A stretch of DNA of 64,000 nucleotides from Rusavskia elegans (GCA_011316305.1 SAUG01000038.1:1-64000), one strand, 5' to 3'; shown: positions 11,300 to 23,802, counted from the stretch's first letter. Notes: generated by a model not told the origin, from the sequence alone. Made by a program: numbers and translations.

Positions 11300-13840
11300 T
11301 CAAGGCTTGTAAACCGTGAAATCCTTATTGCCAGTATCCGCCGGATAGTTGACGAAGGTGACACCTTCAGGCCACTCGAAGCCGGAGCCTTTCTCTCTGA
11401 GTTCGGAATTACAGCGATGCCAGAAGGTTTCGAAGCCAGATAGGCCGGCTGCTTTGGCCCAGTCGTAGGTTTCGAGTCCTTTTGGTCCTGTTGCATGTAT
11501 ATTAGCTGGGTACAGGAGTCATGCGAGATAAGGGGGTAAGGCGCCACGCCTGCTGCATATTGCCAACGGGTTTTCCCAGTGTCGGTGAGAAAACTCCTTG
11601 CATGCATTCTATGCGGGTATATATGATGATGAGATGTCAGCGACTTACCACAGAGACATGGCGGATGAGTATCGACTGATTCTCGTATATCGTTTTTCTC
11701 GCCAGTATAGTCCCAATTCCACTTCTTGCTGTAATACAGATATAAGTCAACAGGACGTTCTCCCCGGAAATAAACGGTTACCTTACCCCCAAGTCGAAGT
11801 ATCACAGACAGGCAATGTCCAGCTACCCGGGAAACGTCCTGCGTATTCCGAAAGATCCGGGTTGCGTTCCCCGGCGGTAAAAGCCTCAGCCAAGAACCGA
11901 GCCGTTCCAGTAGTCTGATTGAAGTTGAAAGGATCTTGCCCAATATCCTTCATAGCGCGATAGGATTTTGCGGATGCTTCGGTTATCCACTGAAAAGGGA
12001 AAGTCGTCAGCGGTGTCGAAGGCTTATTGGAGTCAAGATGGTGGATCTTACCTTTAATTCAATACCGGCGTTTGGCTTCAGCTTGTCAGCTCCGTAGGGC
12101 CATCCCACGCCTCTTCCTTCACCCTTTTGTTCCCAGAAATTGTAGGTGTAGTAGACGCCACCGTCGGCGCAGTACTTGGAGTCTGGTGGTCCGGTGGAGA
12201 AGGTGCTATCTGTTCATCGCCAGAGTTAGCCCAGCTGACAAATACTACCCATGTACGACAAGGGGTATGACAAAAGAGTAAACGTATGACAAAGGAGGGC
12301 GGTGCTGAGCTGAGATGAAACACGTAGAGATTCTATAACCTACTTTCGGGACAATCCTTCGAATCGGGATCGTTAGAAAGATCCGTGAAGAGAACCTACA
12401 TCTTAATCGTCTGCTCCATCGTCCGCGATTTCCAGAGCGAATCGATAGATCGGGCTAAGGTCTCTCTTCTGATCTTATCATTAAGATTGCTAACGTTAGA
12501 TAAGGTATTTGGATTAACCCAAGCGCCACCTTTCATCATGTCCAGGAGAGTAAAGTTTCTAGGCCCAGGGCCTGGGATGCCTGGGATTGGTTCTCCTCTG
12601 ATCAGCTTCGCGACTAAATCATCCATTGCCCTGAGAGACGCCCGATAGAATATCAGAACCTTTTGCGAAAAAATCTTTTGTGCCTCGAACGGGTCAGCGG
12701 AAGAGGCGGCGGAGTTTTGCAGGAAGGTACCAACTCCGGAAGCGATTATACCGGCAGTATCGATAAACGGTCCGGCGACAGGAACAAACCCTCCAAGTAT
12801 TGAGAATATACTACTCAGTCCAGTAAGACTGTTGAGAAGACTAAAGTCCTGACTATTAGCTGGGAAGAAGTCGTCGATAGAGAACGTATCTAATGCTAGG
12901 CTTTCGATAGCATCTTTTTGTACTGGTTTCGGAGCTGCTGATTGATGTTCACGAAAGCTGAGGTCGCATATTATACCCAATTAGAACTGTAAGGCTTGTC
13001 AAATTTTGCCATCGGGTTTGCTAAGAAGGAACCGACGGAGTTGCAGTCTAGCGCGTGCTCGCAGGGATTAGCCAATGTACATTTGAGGTTTACGTTCCAG
13101 AACTGTCGTCCAAAGGTCTCAGACAGGGTGGCATCGACGGTTGCGCCCTCCCAGTACACGCCGTCCAAGTCCACGCCGCCATCAAGGCCTGTTGAAAGCT
13201 GTTCGTCTGTACGCCAAACATTCCAATTGTCCTGGGTTAGATCCCACTCAGGATCGGCACATTGTTGCTTCGAGCTCTGATCTTCCAGCCTTATCGGACA
13301 TCCCCAGGTGGCTCGATAATAACCTTCAGATGTGATATTGAATCTCTCAAGGCATTTGATAAAAAAGCGTTGGGGATTGGACCCCACATCTTCAGTCCAT
13401 CCCCATTTCTGTAAGGCGTTATGGAGACAGTGGTACCTCGGTATACAGATATCCCGTGCTGATGGTTCACAGCCACCGTCTTGATTGAAGTAGAACCCCA
13501 TAGACATTGCGAGGCTATTGAGTCTGACATAGTCTCTGATGATTCTGAAGACTTCCACAAATCTGTCATGCAGTAAATCATCGGGTTGCGGAGTGTGAGT
13601 CCAATAAAGCATCAAGGTTGGTTCTTCAGCTGTCGGTCTTTTGACGTCAAGATCGGAGTCGAAGCGCTGCCACACACTATCATTATTGCAGTATTCCATG
13701 AGGCTTGCCCCACCTCTTGCCGTGTTTACGAATAAATCAAACCCGTTCGGCCGACCCTGTGGTATAGCAAGAATCCGGATACATATGATAGATGTCAATA
13801 GAATGATATGCGAAACACGCACACCGACATATAGTAGCAT
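11300..13840 (-). CDS. secreted protein of unknown function, seven exons
   Basis: Proposed exons: 12988-13840, 12400-12937, 12340-12356, 12052-12209, 11787-11989, 11649-11728 and 11300-11487, in phase throughout, giving 678 residues. The third exon is only 17 nt and has a weak donor (GTTATA). The N-terminus (hydrophobic MLLYVGVRVSHIILL... then AIPQG) is a signal peptide. Exon 1 is cysteine-rich and glycosylatable, suggesting an extracellular fold. Exon 2 has a Gly/Ala-rich hydrophobic stretch (LGGFVPVAGPFIDTAG), possibly membrane-active. The C-terminal part is aromatic-rich (GVYYTYNFWEQKGEGRG, GFETFWHRCN). I do not recognise a family. Some boundaries, especially the first and third introns, are uncertain. 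Confidence 0.65.
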
Positions 13841-15143
13841 GGTGGCGGATTCCGTCCGATGATGTTTGACTTGCGAGGCTCTGAATTTTCAATCTGAATG
13901 CGTTTTTCTCAACTGATTCCTTGATGATGAGGCACGCACTGGTACATACCAAAGACGGTGCGCTGGATAATCGAATTGAGAGTGCAGCAAGAAGACTCCT
14001 ACAGCGAACAGAATTTGGGGAAAATATGAGTACCACTGCATTGTTGCGACCGCCGTACGGACGTACCATGATCGAAAGCAGGCAACCATACAGCCGGTGT
14101 TTTGCGTTGGATGATTGCATATTAGCATCATGCAATTGCGACTCTACAAGCATTCATCCCCACCAAACGTTTACCACGATTCAGGTCTCGAGGAACCAAC
14201 AAATTGGACAATGTACTCTTAAAGTATTGCTTGAGGCTTTGGCCAAGTCGATAGAAGAATTTTACCGTGTACTATGGCCTGTATCGACTTCATCAGCAAG
14301 CAACCTAGCAAAGTATCTGGAGCGAATTCGTGATGACATTGCATCATGCAGTATTGCTTCCGTCGAGAACACAATATAACCTTCCAACGAGACGGTGGCG
14401 CGTCGCCTGGTTCTCATACCTAAAGCCGAGGGTCGGCTGGCGGAGAATCTCGTTGTTGCTGGTCAGTGGGTTCTGCACGGAAGCGTTCAATGTTCATCAG
14501 CCGCTCTGTCGCTTATTGATTGCGTGTCATGAACAACCCAAGTAAAATATCATATGCTTCTCGGGTGTTGGTCGCGATCCGCTCGCCAGGGCCTTCTACC
14601 TATTATGATGATGGAGGTTGGAAGAAGGCATATGAGGGCCTGATCTAGCTTCTAAGATCAGTTGAAGAGGGTATAATGTAGATGATAGTCGTGTAACACA
14701 ACGTATTCGGACCTTTCACCAAATGGGGTGATCGAAGACGCCTATGGTACGAAAGAAAGGCCGAGACTATTGCCTCATGACCATCGGCTATTTAACTGCA
14801 AAAGCGGCAATCGCGGAAGCACCCAGCTGAGTAGACGCCAGATACCGTCCGTACTGAGCTGCCAAATTAAAATCCAATCGCAATGTGGACATCAACCACT
14901 GAAAGAATCTCTACTGAGTACTGTTCTATGTCATTACCAGGGCCATGTTTCGAATGCACATACGCTTAGACTTCGAGCAGCAGCTATAAAGCAAGATTTC
15001 AACCATCGGTACAATAATTGTCTAGATCGAGGTTTCGATTGTTGTACACCGACTGATTTCTGACACGACGAACCATGGGTTTCTAGCGCTGTTATTGATG
15101 GTCGTACACGCCTTATTTGGACTTACGCTGCTCATCAGATCTC
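13841..15143. other. intergenic, 1.3 kb
   Basis: This is the divergent upstream region of the secreted protein gene and AIM25. A TATAAAG motif near 14985 could serve AIM25. No convincing coding sequence is seen. Confidence 0.35.
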
Positions 15144-16923
15144 ATGCCTCCCACAAAGCTAAAGCTATTGACTGAGCCATGGGTGTGTTTGAGGTGTGCC
15201 CATCGTGCAACATTCGCAACTGGGCGAGCAAGAAGGCCACCTCCCCTCTCGCAGTACAAAGCTCGCTCACGACCGTCAAAAGAATCTCCCAACCGTCAAC
15301 GGCCATGGACGCAGTCTTCGAAGAAGCGATACAAAGAAAAGCCGGAGCAGAAGCTGACGCTATCCGATGCCTTGAGAGATACCAAGAAGGAGGACAACAG
15401 CCTGCTATCGCCCGTCCATATTCCAGAAGATCCAAATGGCGTCCTCAATGGACAACATCCGGCGGCCCAAATCCTGGCCAACTCGGGCATCGTTGTACAA
15501 AGGCAATTGGAGCTTGTGAACGTTATGCTTGGGTTCGAGCAGGCGAACAAATATGTCATATTGGACCCTCAAGGGAATCATATCGGGTTCATGGCGGAAC
15601 AAGATAATTCGATGGGGAGGACGATGGCACGGCAGATTCTGAGTACACACAGAAGTTTCACTGCCCATGTTTTTGATAAGTATGAGAAAGAGGTTCTAAG
15701 GGTATAGGGAGCCAGGGAGATTTGAGCCATAGGTCACTGAGCACACGGCTGATGCTGCACAGTTCCATCGACCCTTCTCATGGGTATCATCCCGTATCGG
15801 TGTGTATGACCCTGTCGAGGTAGCAGACGGCATTCATTCTCAGTCAAAAGATATGATTACGTCGAATCCTGGCTCACTTTCTGCCCAAGTCAACGCAACC
15901 CCATCCCAGATATCTCCCCTTTCTCTTTCGGAGATGCGAACAATTGGCGAGGCACAACAGCAATGGGCTCCTTTGCGCCGCAAATACAACCTTTACTTGT
16001 ACGATCAACCTCCCAACACCCGAACGGATCTCGGTCATCGTCAGATATCTTCTGGCGACCTTCCCCAATCCTCATCACAGCAGCTCCAAATTCAGCAAAA
16101 CGCCCAAGGTACTTCTTCGGGTGATTATAGTCAATTCGCCTACGTCAACGAGCCATTCCTCTCGTGGGATTTCTCTCTTCTTTCAGCCGATGCTCGGAAG
16201 ATCGGGTCAGTCAATCGCAACTGGGGTGGAATTGGCCGTGAACTCTTCACCGATACGGGTGTCTATGCGCTACGTATGGACGCAGCGGGCCCCATACAAG
16301 AGCAAAGCCAGACCAACGCACCAACGAAGGCAGCTGTCCCTTACGAGGGGGGTACAGGCATGACATTGGATCAACGCGCGGTTATGCTTGCCACAGCCGT
16401 CAGCATCGATTTCGACTACTTCAGCAGACATAGGGGCGCTGGCGGTGGGATGGGATGGATGCCCCTCTGGTTTCCTGGGGCTGGAGGAGAAGCTGCTGCA
16501 ACAGGTGGGGCTGCAGAAGGAGCGGGTGCTGTAGAGGAGGGGAGTATCATCAGAGGTGCAGACTCTCCGGGTAAGGTTGGAGAAGGGGCGGCTATCGGGG
16601 CAGGGTCAATGGCTGGCTATGAGGCCATGCAAAAAGGCAGTGGTCGCAGCGGGGCGGACGAACCGACATTTGCGCAGGAGTTCCAAGAAGAGTTCCTGGA
16701 TCCCGGTGATGTGGAGCAAAATCCCGAAGAGAAGAACAACGATTACTGGCCGGGTACATCGGAGCCCAATCCAGGCAATTGGGGGGGCCGCGGTGGAGAT
16801 CGGGACAGTGCAGGCGATGGTAGGGGCAGCGGCGGAGGGGGAGGAGGATCTGACGGAGGAGGAGGAGCTGACGGAGGAGGAGGAGTCGACGTTGGAGGCG
16901 GCGGAGACTTCTTTGATTTCTAG
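15144..16923 (+). CDS. AIM25: mitochondrial phospholipid scramblase-family protein (Aim25-like)
   Basis: Exon 1 is 15144-15701 and exon 2 15763-16923, giving 572 residues. The N-terminus is basic and Ser/Arg-rich with a CLRC motif, suggesting mitochondrial import. The scramblase core starts at HPAAQILANSGIVVQRQLELVNVMLGFEQ and runs through MARQILSTHRSFTAHVFDKYEKEVLR and FHRPFSWVSSRIGVYDP to FVNEPF-like and GALRMD-like strands. It ends in the hydrophobic segment LDQRAVMLATAVSIDFDYFSRH. The last 120 residues are Gly/Glu/Asp-rich with tandem GGGG-D/E runs. Family members are linked to mitochondrial lipid handling and morphology; the biochemical activity of fungal Aim25 is not established. The start is the first ATG in frame. 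Confidence 0.92.
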
Positions 16924-18194
16924 GTGATGCACGATTCGCTCACCTTGACCGTCAGAATGGGCAGCATACTGCCGCGGCACTCTCACGCGAGTGAGGGCTT
17001 ATGATCTCCATGTCCGGTCACGATGCATGTATATTCAACGAATGATACCCCTCTTGGTTCTCACACACGATTCTCCAGACTTTTTAAAAAGATCCATGTG
17101 GACATTATTGCCAGTAGATTGAATACTTGAAAGGCAATCTCGTCACTGGCTAGTCTGACACAGGCAGAGCGTAAACCCCAATTTGCTATCGGAATCACCT
17201 TGTAGAGCAACGCTCGACAAAGGGAGTACCCAAGTATCATATGCCAAACACATCCCTCACTGTACTCGCCCCCTTCCCCTTCCCCTTCCCCTTTCTCCGC
17301 CTCCCCCCTTCCCCAAACACAACCAAAACAAAGCTGTAACCCTGAATATGAAACGCACTGGACCACCGAAATTCCCAGATCTCAACGCGCGATTAACGAC
17401 AGGTCCTTTCGTCTTTCTCAGAAACCATTCCCGCCGTGTCTTGGCAACAGAATGTTGCAGGACTGGCGGGTATGCGTTTTCACGTTTCTTGTCATGCTCC
17501 GGGGAGTGGAGGGTGATTGGGGTTTCTTTGGTTGAAGGAGGGAGGGAAGGAAGCGGAGGGAAGAGGTGGAGGTCGAGGGGGTGGTGGTGGTGAGAGGCCG
17601 AGGTGCGGCCGGCGCTAGTCTGTAAGCGGGTAATGGGAAGTGGGGAGGTAGTGGAGATGCTGGGAGGGCGATCGATAAGAGGGTTTTGACTTTGTTGCGG
17701 AAGGTGGTTCTGGTTGTTGATTGCTCGATCATTAGAGGTCGAGAACCATAGGCCTGCGTTGCTAGTTTACATAGGGCATTTGACCATTAGTGCGTCACAA
17801 GGCAGGATTCTAATTATACGTATGTACACTAATGTGTGTCCTCGCCCATGGACAGAGAATAGTTCTAGATCTTGTTTTGCTGAAAATGCTGATGCGCTTG
17901 GTTGGTCCTCATAGACGATGGAGGCCATGCACAAGACTCTCTTCCCGAGGTTTTCTTGTGTCGGGACGTATGACGATCCAACGATGTTGCTTCTTGCTTG
18001 CCTGGCTTTCATGTTCTGTTCACTGCCCTGCATTCGACCATCCATGCCATGCACCCGGCACTCCCGGTTTGCTCAGTACGGTCACGGGGAAAGCTCGCTG
18101 TGCCGTACGTGTGACATGGGATGTGTGCCTCGTACTTCGTGGCAGACGATAGCTGCATGAGTTATGTCCCCCACGACTCATGCCGGCCTCCATT
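16924..18194. other. intergenic, 1.27 kb
   Basis: Between convergent AIM25 and MIM1. A minus-strand open frame at 17418-17732 encodes a basic, Ser/Thr/Pro-rich 104-residue peptide that looks like a mitochondrial presequence without a recognisable mature domain. I could not join it to a supported second exon. A polypyrimidine/polypurine stretch (CCCCTT repeats) lies at about 17270-17310. Confidence 0.3.
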
Positions 18195-18716
18195 TCATTC
18201 CAAGGATGTCAAGTCGTCCATCTCTTTGTCCTGCCGCCTTCGCATGCTGGGGTCTTCTCTCATCTCAACACCAGGCCCGACGGACCTCGAAGTTCGTCCA
18301 CTCGGAAAGACCTGAAGGGAACGTGCATGAGTTAGCGGATGTCACTAAAGACGCAGAAAGTATGAAATGAAGCAGCAGGAGTCAATGGCAAGCTGTAGTG
18401 GCACCGGTTGATGTGTAGTTTGGCAACATACCTTTGTACCCGACCAGCCGAAGCGGAAAGCCGCCTCATGGGCCAGTAGTTCGCCGAAGCCCAGCATGAG
18501 CCCATTGACAAATGGTAGCAGGAGATTGATGGCGGCACCCCTCAAGAGACCCCAGAAGGTAGGCGGCGAATATAGTATCAGTGGCGAGCTTGACGAAGAT
18601 GGAGGCGAAGGAGAGAGCTCATTGTTGGAAGAGGAATAGTTCTCGCTGTCGGAAGGAACGGTCAACGAGGATTCGGTGAGATCTGGTCGTATTTCATTGG
18701 GTGGATCGGAAGACAT
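18195..18716 (-). CDS. MIM1: mitochondrial outer-membrane insertase Mim1 (Tom13)
   Basis: Mim1 forms the MIM complex that inserts alpha-helical proteins into the outer mitochondrial membrane. Exon 1 is 18432-18716 and exon 2 18195-18311, separated by a 120-nt intron, giving 133 residues. The first 50 residues are Ser/Pro-rich. The conserved core GLLRGAAINLLLPFVNGLMLGFGELLAHEAAFRFGW is the single transmembrane segment with GxxxG-like helix-packing glycines and the flanking family signature. The core closely follows the yeast pattern (INLFLPFVNGMMLGFGELFAHE). The second exon adds a short basic tail. Confidence 0.93.
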
Positions 18717-18858
18717 GGCGAGGGATTATGGGACTGATGGGAAGGGGAACCCAGATCATCGAAACATTATTTCATGTTCCCTGAAAGCTGCACCGAAGAG
18801 CTGTCGTCCATCGAGATGATGTTCCAATGCTTGGCGCCAAGATTTCTCGCCCGAGACG

Positions 18859-19260
18859 TCACCAGACGTTTGGCTTCCTCGCTCCCTTCAGCGCAGGCTC
18901 CCGCTTGCGCACGACCTGGATCAATTCTGCAACTTCCCACAACAATACCTTAGTATCGTGATCCTCCACAACATTGTTCTGCATGCTGTATGTCTTATGC
19001 AAAAAGCCTCCATTTATTACCCGCATGAAATCTTCTGCAGGAACGGTTGGCTGACCACCTTGTACCGACCATTGCTGCCGGCCAAATTCAACCCCAGCTT
19101 GTTCGTGACGGAGCAGGTCCTTCTGGGTTGTCACAGATTGTACCTTCGCCCGAATCGCCCCATGGTCCTATGAAGATCAACGGAGCTTCAGAGTGTTTTG
19201 GCAGTCGGAATGTGAACGCAATTTCGACCTGGTTAGGCTTGGTGCCCCCTTTTTTGAGCT
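18859..19260 (-). CDS. unknown protein, two visible exons, 5' end unresolved
   Basis: The last exon is 18859-19097 (stop at 18859) and the preceding exon 19144-19260, joined by a 46-nt intron in correct phase. The joined reading gives ...LIFIGPWGDSGEAGVEFGR..., which flows like one globular protein. An acceptor-like site with a stop just beyond it bounds the upstream exon, so at least one earlier exon, or a lost 5' end, is implied. No ATG-initiated model covers the upstream exon. I do not recognise the family. It could be a small intact gene with a distant first exon or a decaying copy. Confidence 0.4.
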
Positions 19261-19879
19261 CTTAACTTGGTAAAATAGATTGGAGCTCGTATAACTTATA
19301 CATTTCCACTGCGCCACAACTCAGATTGGGGGCCACATACAATCCGGATGGTTCAGGTTTTTATTGAACGACTGGATGGATGAGCGCCTAGAGTAGTAAG
19401 GTCGGGCTCATCCACCCTGGTAGCACCGCCCCAGATTCACTTTGTCAAATTGCGCTCTAAATTCTTCTGCCAAAACTCTCTGATATTAATGTGGTCCACC
19501 GTTCCACCTCTGTTTCTGCTTCAGGGGCACCAGCATTGGTGTTTCTACGCCGCAGCCAACCAGAGGCTCCGTAGCCAATGCTATTTTCCCTCAATGCAGC
19601 TGATATGCTTGCATGCTTACTATTCCTTCCTAACGTTTCATCTCATGGCTGAAAAAGTCGCAACGCTTCAACAGCAGGCTATGCGATCCTTGCAAATCGC
19701 CATGTCGTGCTTGTCGAGCTTGAGCTGCGATCCCGCAGAAACGGATCCCTCTTGAATCCTCCTCTTACGTTCTTTATAAATATGAGTGTATTTCCCTGTG
19801 AGTCTTGCAGTTGGTAGCTATCTCCTTACCATCATTCTGTCTGGTTTTGGTGCAAGTTTCATCGTTGCTCCCTTCCACC
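19261..19879. other. intergenic upstream of GH16 gene
   Basis: Contains a perfect 13-nt palindrome at 19289-19301, a tRNA A-box-like string on the minus strand, and the TATA element of the GH16 gene. No supported gene is seen apart from possible 5' exons of the preceding unknown gene. Confidence 0.35.
19775..19782 (+). promoter_or_regulatory. TATA box of the GH16-CBM18 gene
   Basis: TATAAATA lies 98 nt before the proposed start codon, at the distance expected for a fungal TATA promoter. Strongly regulated secreted-enzyme genes commonly have one. Confidence 0.6.
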
Positions 19880-21369
19880 ATGTCTCCTAAATGGTCATCA
19901 CGTCCGTTGCTGGTTACGCTCTCGACATGTTTGCTTTTTGCATCGTCTGGTAGGTTACAGACATCGGCTGCTGGTAGTCGAAACGGTATTGATCATTGAC
20001 TCAGTGCTCGGCAAATGTGAATGTGGCTACTCGGTCAAAGGTCAAGGCACATACACAGACGCCTTCGAAGCCGATTTCTTTCATCAAGAAAACATCGCAA
20101 ACGACGAGAACTGGGACGTCTCGAGGTACGAACAAGTGTACAAAGATTCCATATCGATGCAATATAGCCAGGACAACGTGATCTCGAATCCGGTGCCCGG
20201 ATCGCTGGGTGATCCTGGCCTTCAGCTGTTCGTTCGTGGTTACACGGGAAGCGGTGCAGTCCGTACAGCAGAGCTCGCTACGAAGCGGGTGGATATGCAT
20301 TATGGCAGTTACCGGGCTGCCATCAAATCCACATCTGTATCAGGCACTTGTGGTGCCATGTTCTGGGTAGGTAGCACCTCAGTGCTCCCCTTTGAACTGC
20401 AATGCGACCCCTTCCATTTCGACCCGTCCGGCACTCAGCCATTGCGAGTGCGCTCGTAAGGCGCTGTGCCTTCGCCTTATTCACACAGTCGCGCATCGCA
20501 TGTGGCCACGGGAATTTACTGCTAACTCTAGAACAGATGAGGGACGGCCCACAGGACGACAACAATAAACAAGAGATTGATTTCGAGATCCTCTCTCACG
20601 AAGACACAGACGCATCGCCTCAACGGAAAATCCACACAGTACTTCACGGAGGGAGCGGTGGAGGAGAGAATGTGCCTAACGTTCCTTTCCGGCCGTCGGA
20701 CGGCTATCACGAATACAGGTTCGACTGGTCGCCTGGGAGAGTATCTTTCTATGTAGATGGCCAGCTCGTCCAGGAACGCACAGACCTCGTTCCGACAGTG
20801 CCTGGAAGAATCATTCTGAACCACTGGAGTCATGGTCAGTATTACTGGGAGAAAGGCCCTCCTGAGAAGGATGCCGTTATGACCGTAGCCTACGTGAAGG
20901 CATACTTCAACACCACGAGGCCCGCGCCAAGGTGCATTGATCCGGGAGCGAAGGATGCCATTTGCGAAGTCCCTGACCAGTTGGGGCCCGTCTCTCCCCA
21001 AACGCCAACGACCTTCCTTACCGACGTCAATTTGATTTCTGGGAATGGCGGTTCTGTCAACCCTGTCAATCCAACCACAACGTCCGCGGCAGGGCCGGTA
21101 TCGACCGATCCACGACCAGGAAAGATCTCTCCCGATAACAAATGTGGGGGGAACGAAGGTTTCACGTGTTTGAATGGGCCAGCGGGAGATTGCTGCAGCC
21201 GTGCTGGATATTGGTATGTTCGCAAATGCTCCCCAATATTCCGATATTGACTCCCATCAGTGGTAAAGACCCAAACTATTGCGGCAGCGGTTGTCAACCA
21301 GCATTTGGCAAATGTGGTTCTGGCGCAACGCGTAAACATGCGAAGAGCCGTATTGCCAGGTATCATTGA
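19880..21369 (+). CDS. secreted GH16 glucanase/transglycosylase with C-terminal CBM18
   Basis: Exons 19880-19949, 20005-20366, 20537-21213 and 21261-21369 give 405 residues. A signal peptide (LLVTLSTCLLFASS) precedes a GH16 jelly roll starting at CECGYSV. The catalytic motif E-x-D-x-E is EIDFE at Glu157-Asp159-Glu161, placed exactly after a splice junction. A Thr/Pro/Ser linker leads to a hevein-like chitin-binding domain, CGGNEGFTCLNGPAGDCCS then GYCGKDPNYCGSGCQPAFGKC, whose codon for the key Cys is completed across the last intron. No GPI signal is seen. GH16 plus CBM18 suggests a cell-wall enzyme acting at beta-glucan/chitin junctions, as in the Crh family. Substrate is an inference. Confidence 0.93.
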
Positions 21370-23802
21370 GTAGGACCTTTTAGGAGCATGGCATGAATGG
21401 AGTAGTGGATCGGGGCTGGCTAAAGCATGTTCTTAGGGCCCAGCTGTTGGCAGGCGTCCGTGTGTTGTATCGCACAGATGCCCCTGGTGACGACTCTCCG
21501 GATGTGTTTCTGCAATACACTGTAAAGCGATCTATCCTTGGTAATTCAATGTTCCATCATGTCTCTACTAAGTAATGACCATTGCGACGCATGTAGAGGC
21601 TTTCGTGTTTTGGGTTATTTAACACTTGAAGATTTGGTCGCCATGGACCCAGGACGGTACATTGGAGTCACTGCACTCTTCCAGGTTCGACATCAAGGTA
21701 TGCCCGTTTCGTTTCGTGCTGCGGAGGTCGTTCGATATTCCCTTAGTCGTTCGCACAGCAATGTTGAACGGCATCATGGTCTTAAATGTTTACCATCAAG
21801 TCCTGCTCCTCAAAGAGACACCTCCAGTCATAACATCCTCACATCCATCAGGGCCTAGAGGAGTACCATTTCACTCCTAGGCATACGCGGTCAGGGCATG
21901 GGAGGCGGTAAGCCAGTGGCAGCGATGTCGTTGCTTCTGATACTTAACCAAGCACGTTGGTACCGTTCAAGCAAAGACTTTTCCTCTATCTCTGATGTAG
22001 ACGCCGAAAGACCTTGTACAGATAAGTTGTATTTCGCGGTGCATTGAAGACATGGCTGACGGCAGAGTTGACCAATTGACGTCGTGACCCAGACTATCGA
22101 TCGAGCCCTTCTGTCATCATTTGCTTCCGGCGATAGAGTATCGACCGTAGGAGTTTCACAGAAGTCTTTGAAAATTATCGAACACCAAGATCTCGCACCA
22201 CACTGCCCTTCAGCCCAACGGCTGTTTTCTCGCCACCTCACCTCATCAAACCAATGGCTCTGCATTCCTCTTCGACGTTTTGCGAGTCCGTTGATCTGGC
22301 GAAGGATTGCCTGAAATGGTAATCTTGTCCATTGGGATCGCGGATAACGACTGCTCAGCACAACAGCTTGCGAAGCTGTGTACAAATATCCATGATATCG
22401 ACATGTCAGCTTTATTAGGCTAGACCACGTGCATGAGGTCGATATAAGGCTCCTTGCATCAATCGAATGCAGAGCAAACCGGGTCGATTCCCAGAGAGAC
22501 ATTTTGCATACAGCGAACCGAACCCCAGGAATCCTGATGTTTCACTTGTGCATCACTTCCCCACGGGTTCTCTCCTATCAGAGGGAACAAGATCTACGTC
22601 AACTGGGATGCGTGGCGCAGAAAGCGTCCTATGTCTTCGTACCGAGCGGTCGTTGCGCTCTGGAAGAGAAATCTGGGAAGAAAGGCGGTAAGGGGAATAA
22701 CTTTGTCCCTTGCTTGTACAAGTATATCAAAGCCCCTTCGAAGACATCATGAAAATAACTCCTGTTATTCTGACACTCCATCGCAGACTTCGTCACATAG
22801 GATCACTTATCGAACACATCACAAGAATGTCCCGATCGGACTCTCCTCACCCTTGCCCCGAAGCGCCTCCACCGAGTCCATCGGCCAAAAGCAACGGGCC
22901 AGGACCACCGAACCATGGAGCTTGACATTGGAAATTGCTAGGTCCGTTCGCTGTGTTGTGTGAGCAAAAAAGCCACTAACAAAGAAGAAAAAGACCGGCT
23001 TTATCGTCTTCGTGATCCCAGTCGCTTCTTCGCATCCGCTTTAACAATACATCCGATCATTCCTGGCGTTCAGCGGCATGCTCCTTCTGCTTCCTGCTTT
23101 TCCCTACCTCAATACTTCGCTATTACGGACTCCTCGATCAGGAGACCGACGGTTTCTTCGTTCAGACATCGACATCTGGCCTTGAGCATGGATACCACCA
23201 TGACTAGTGGAACCAGTCTTCGGGGCTTTGCAGCCAACATTTTCTGTGCATCTCTGAGAGTTCCCTGCAATCCCCTTGGCCTCTACCCCTGATCTCTCTA
23301 TCATGATATATCAGCGCCATGAGAAGACAGCCTCAATATTGAGCCTTTCGATACTCGACCTTTCGGTTTGTTACTTTAATCTCTGCATTCGACTTCCGCT
23401 TCACGGGATCTCTGGCGGCTTCCATAGTTGATTAGTCAATCTGTTTGCCTCGCTTGCGACGTTGGCGGTCAAAATGATCAGGTGGAGTTTTGAGACGCTA
23501 TTGTTTTGCCACCGGATTCCATAACTGCTCAAAAGAAAGGCGGGAGGTGATCTGAAGTAATAGAAAGTCACCAGGTAATAATGGAAGGAAAGCTTTGTGT
23601 GAGGACTTGGCGTTCTTCGCTCTTTTCGGTACGCAAAACAGGGGTAAACGTGAGAATCATGCAGATCAATAATCAAACGACCACCATCATTTCTTAATTG
23701 AAACCGGATCAATTGGACGGCCAAAAAACCTACATGAGGCATATCATGTTTTACGTGAATGCCCAAAACCGTCATTCCCCATCCACCTTCACTCGTCCCC
23801 CC
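21370..23802. other. intergenic, 2.4 kb
   Basis: This lies between the convergent 3' ends of the GH16 gene and SDH3. The longest open frame (minus, 21891-22502, 203 codons) has no recognisable domain and no signal peptide. Short Pro/Ser-rich frames near 22830-22925 are equally unsupported. Nothing else seen. Confidence 0.3.

Noticed and set aside
15117..15143. Upstream start for AIM25 at 15117
   Set aside because: That codon is TTG; the first ATG in frame is at 15144.
17418..17732. Minus-strand open frame resembling a mitochondrial presequence (possible ribosomal protein)
   Set aside because: No mature domain is recognisable and no second exon could be joined; I tested the bL34 pattern and it is absent.
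19255..19330. tRNA-like A-box (TGGCGCAGTGG) on the minus strand
   Set aside because: No B-box, no 7-bp acceptor stem and no anticodon arm could be folded around it; the nearby 13-nt palindrome does not make a cloverleaf.
22440..22500. T-arm-like string GGGTCGATTCCC as a possible tRNA
   Set aside because: No A-box at the right distance and no acceptor stem.
21891..22502. 203-codon minus-strand open frame between GH16 and SDH3
   Set aside because: No domain, signal peptide, intron or promoter support; the residue composition looks random. Kept only as part of the intergenic description.
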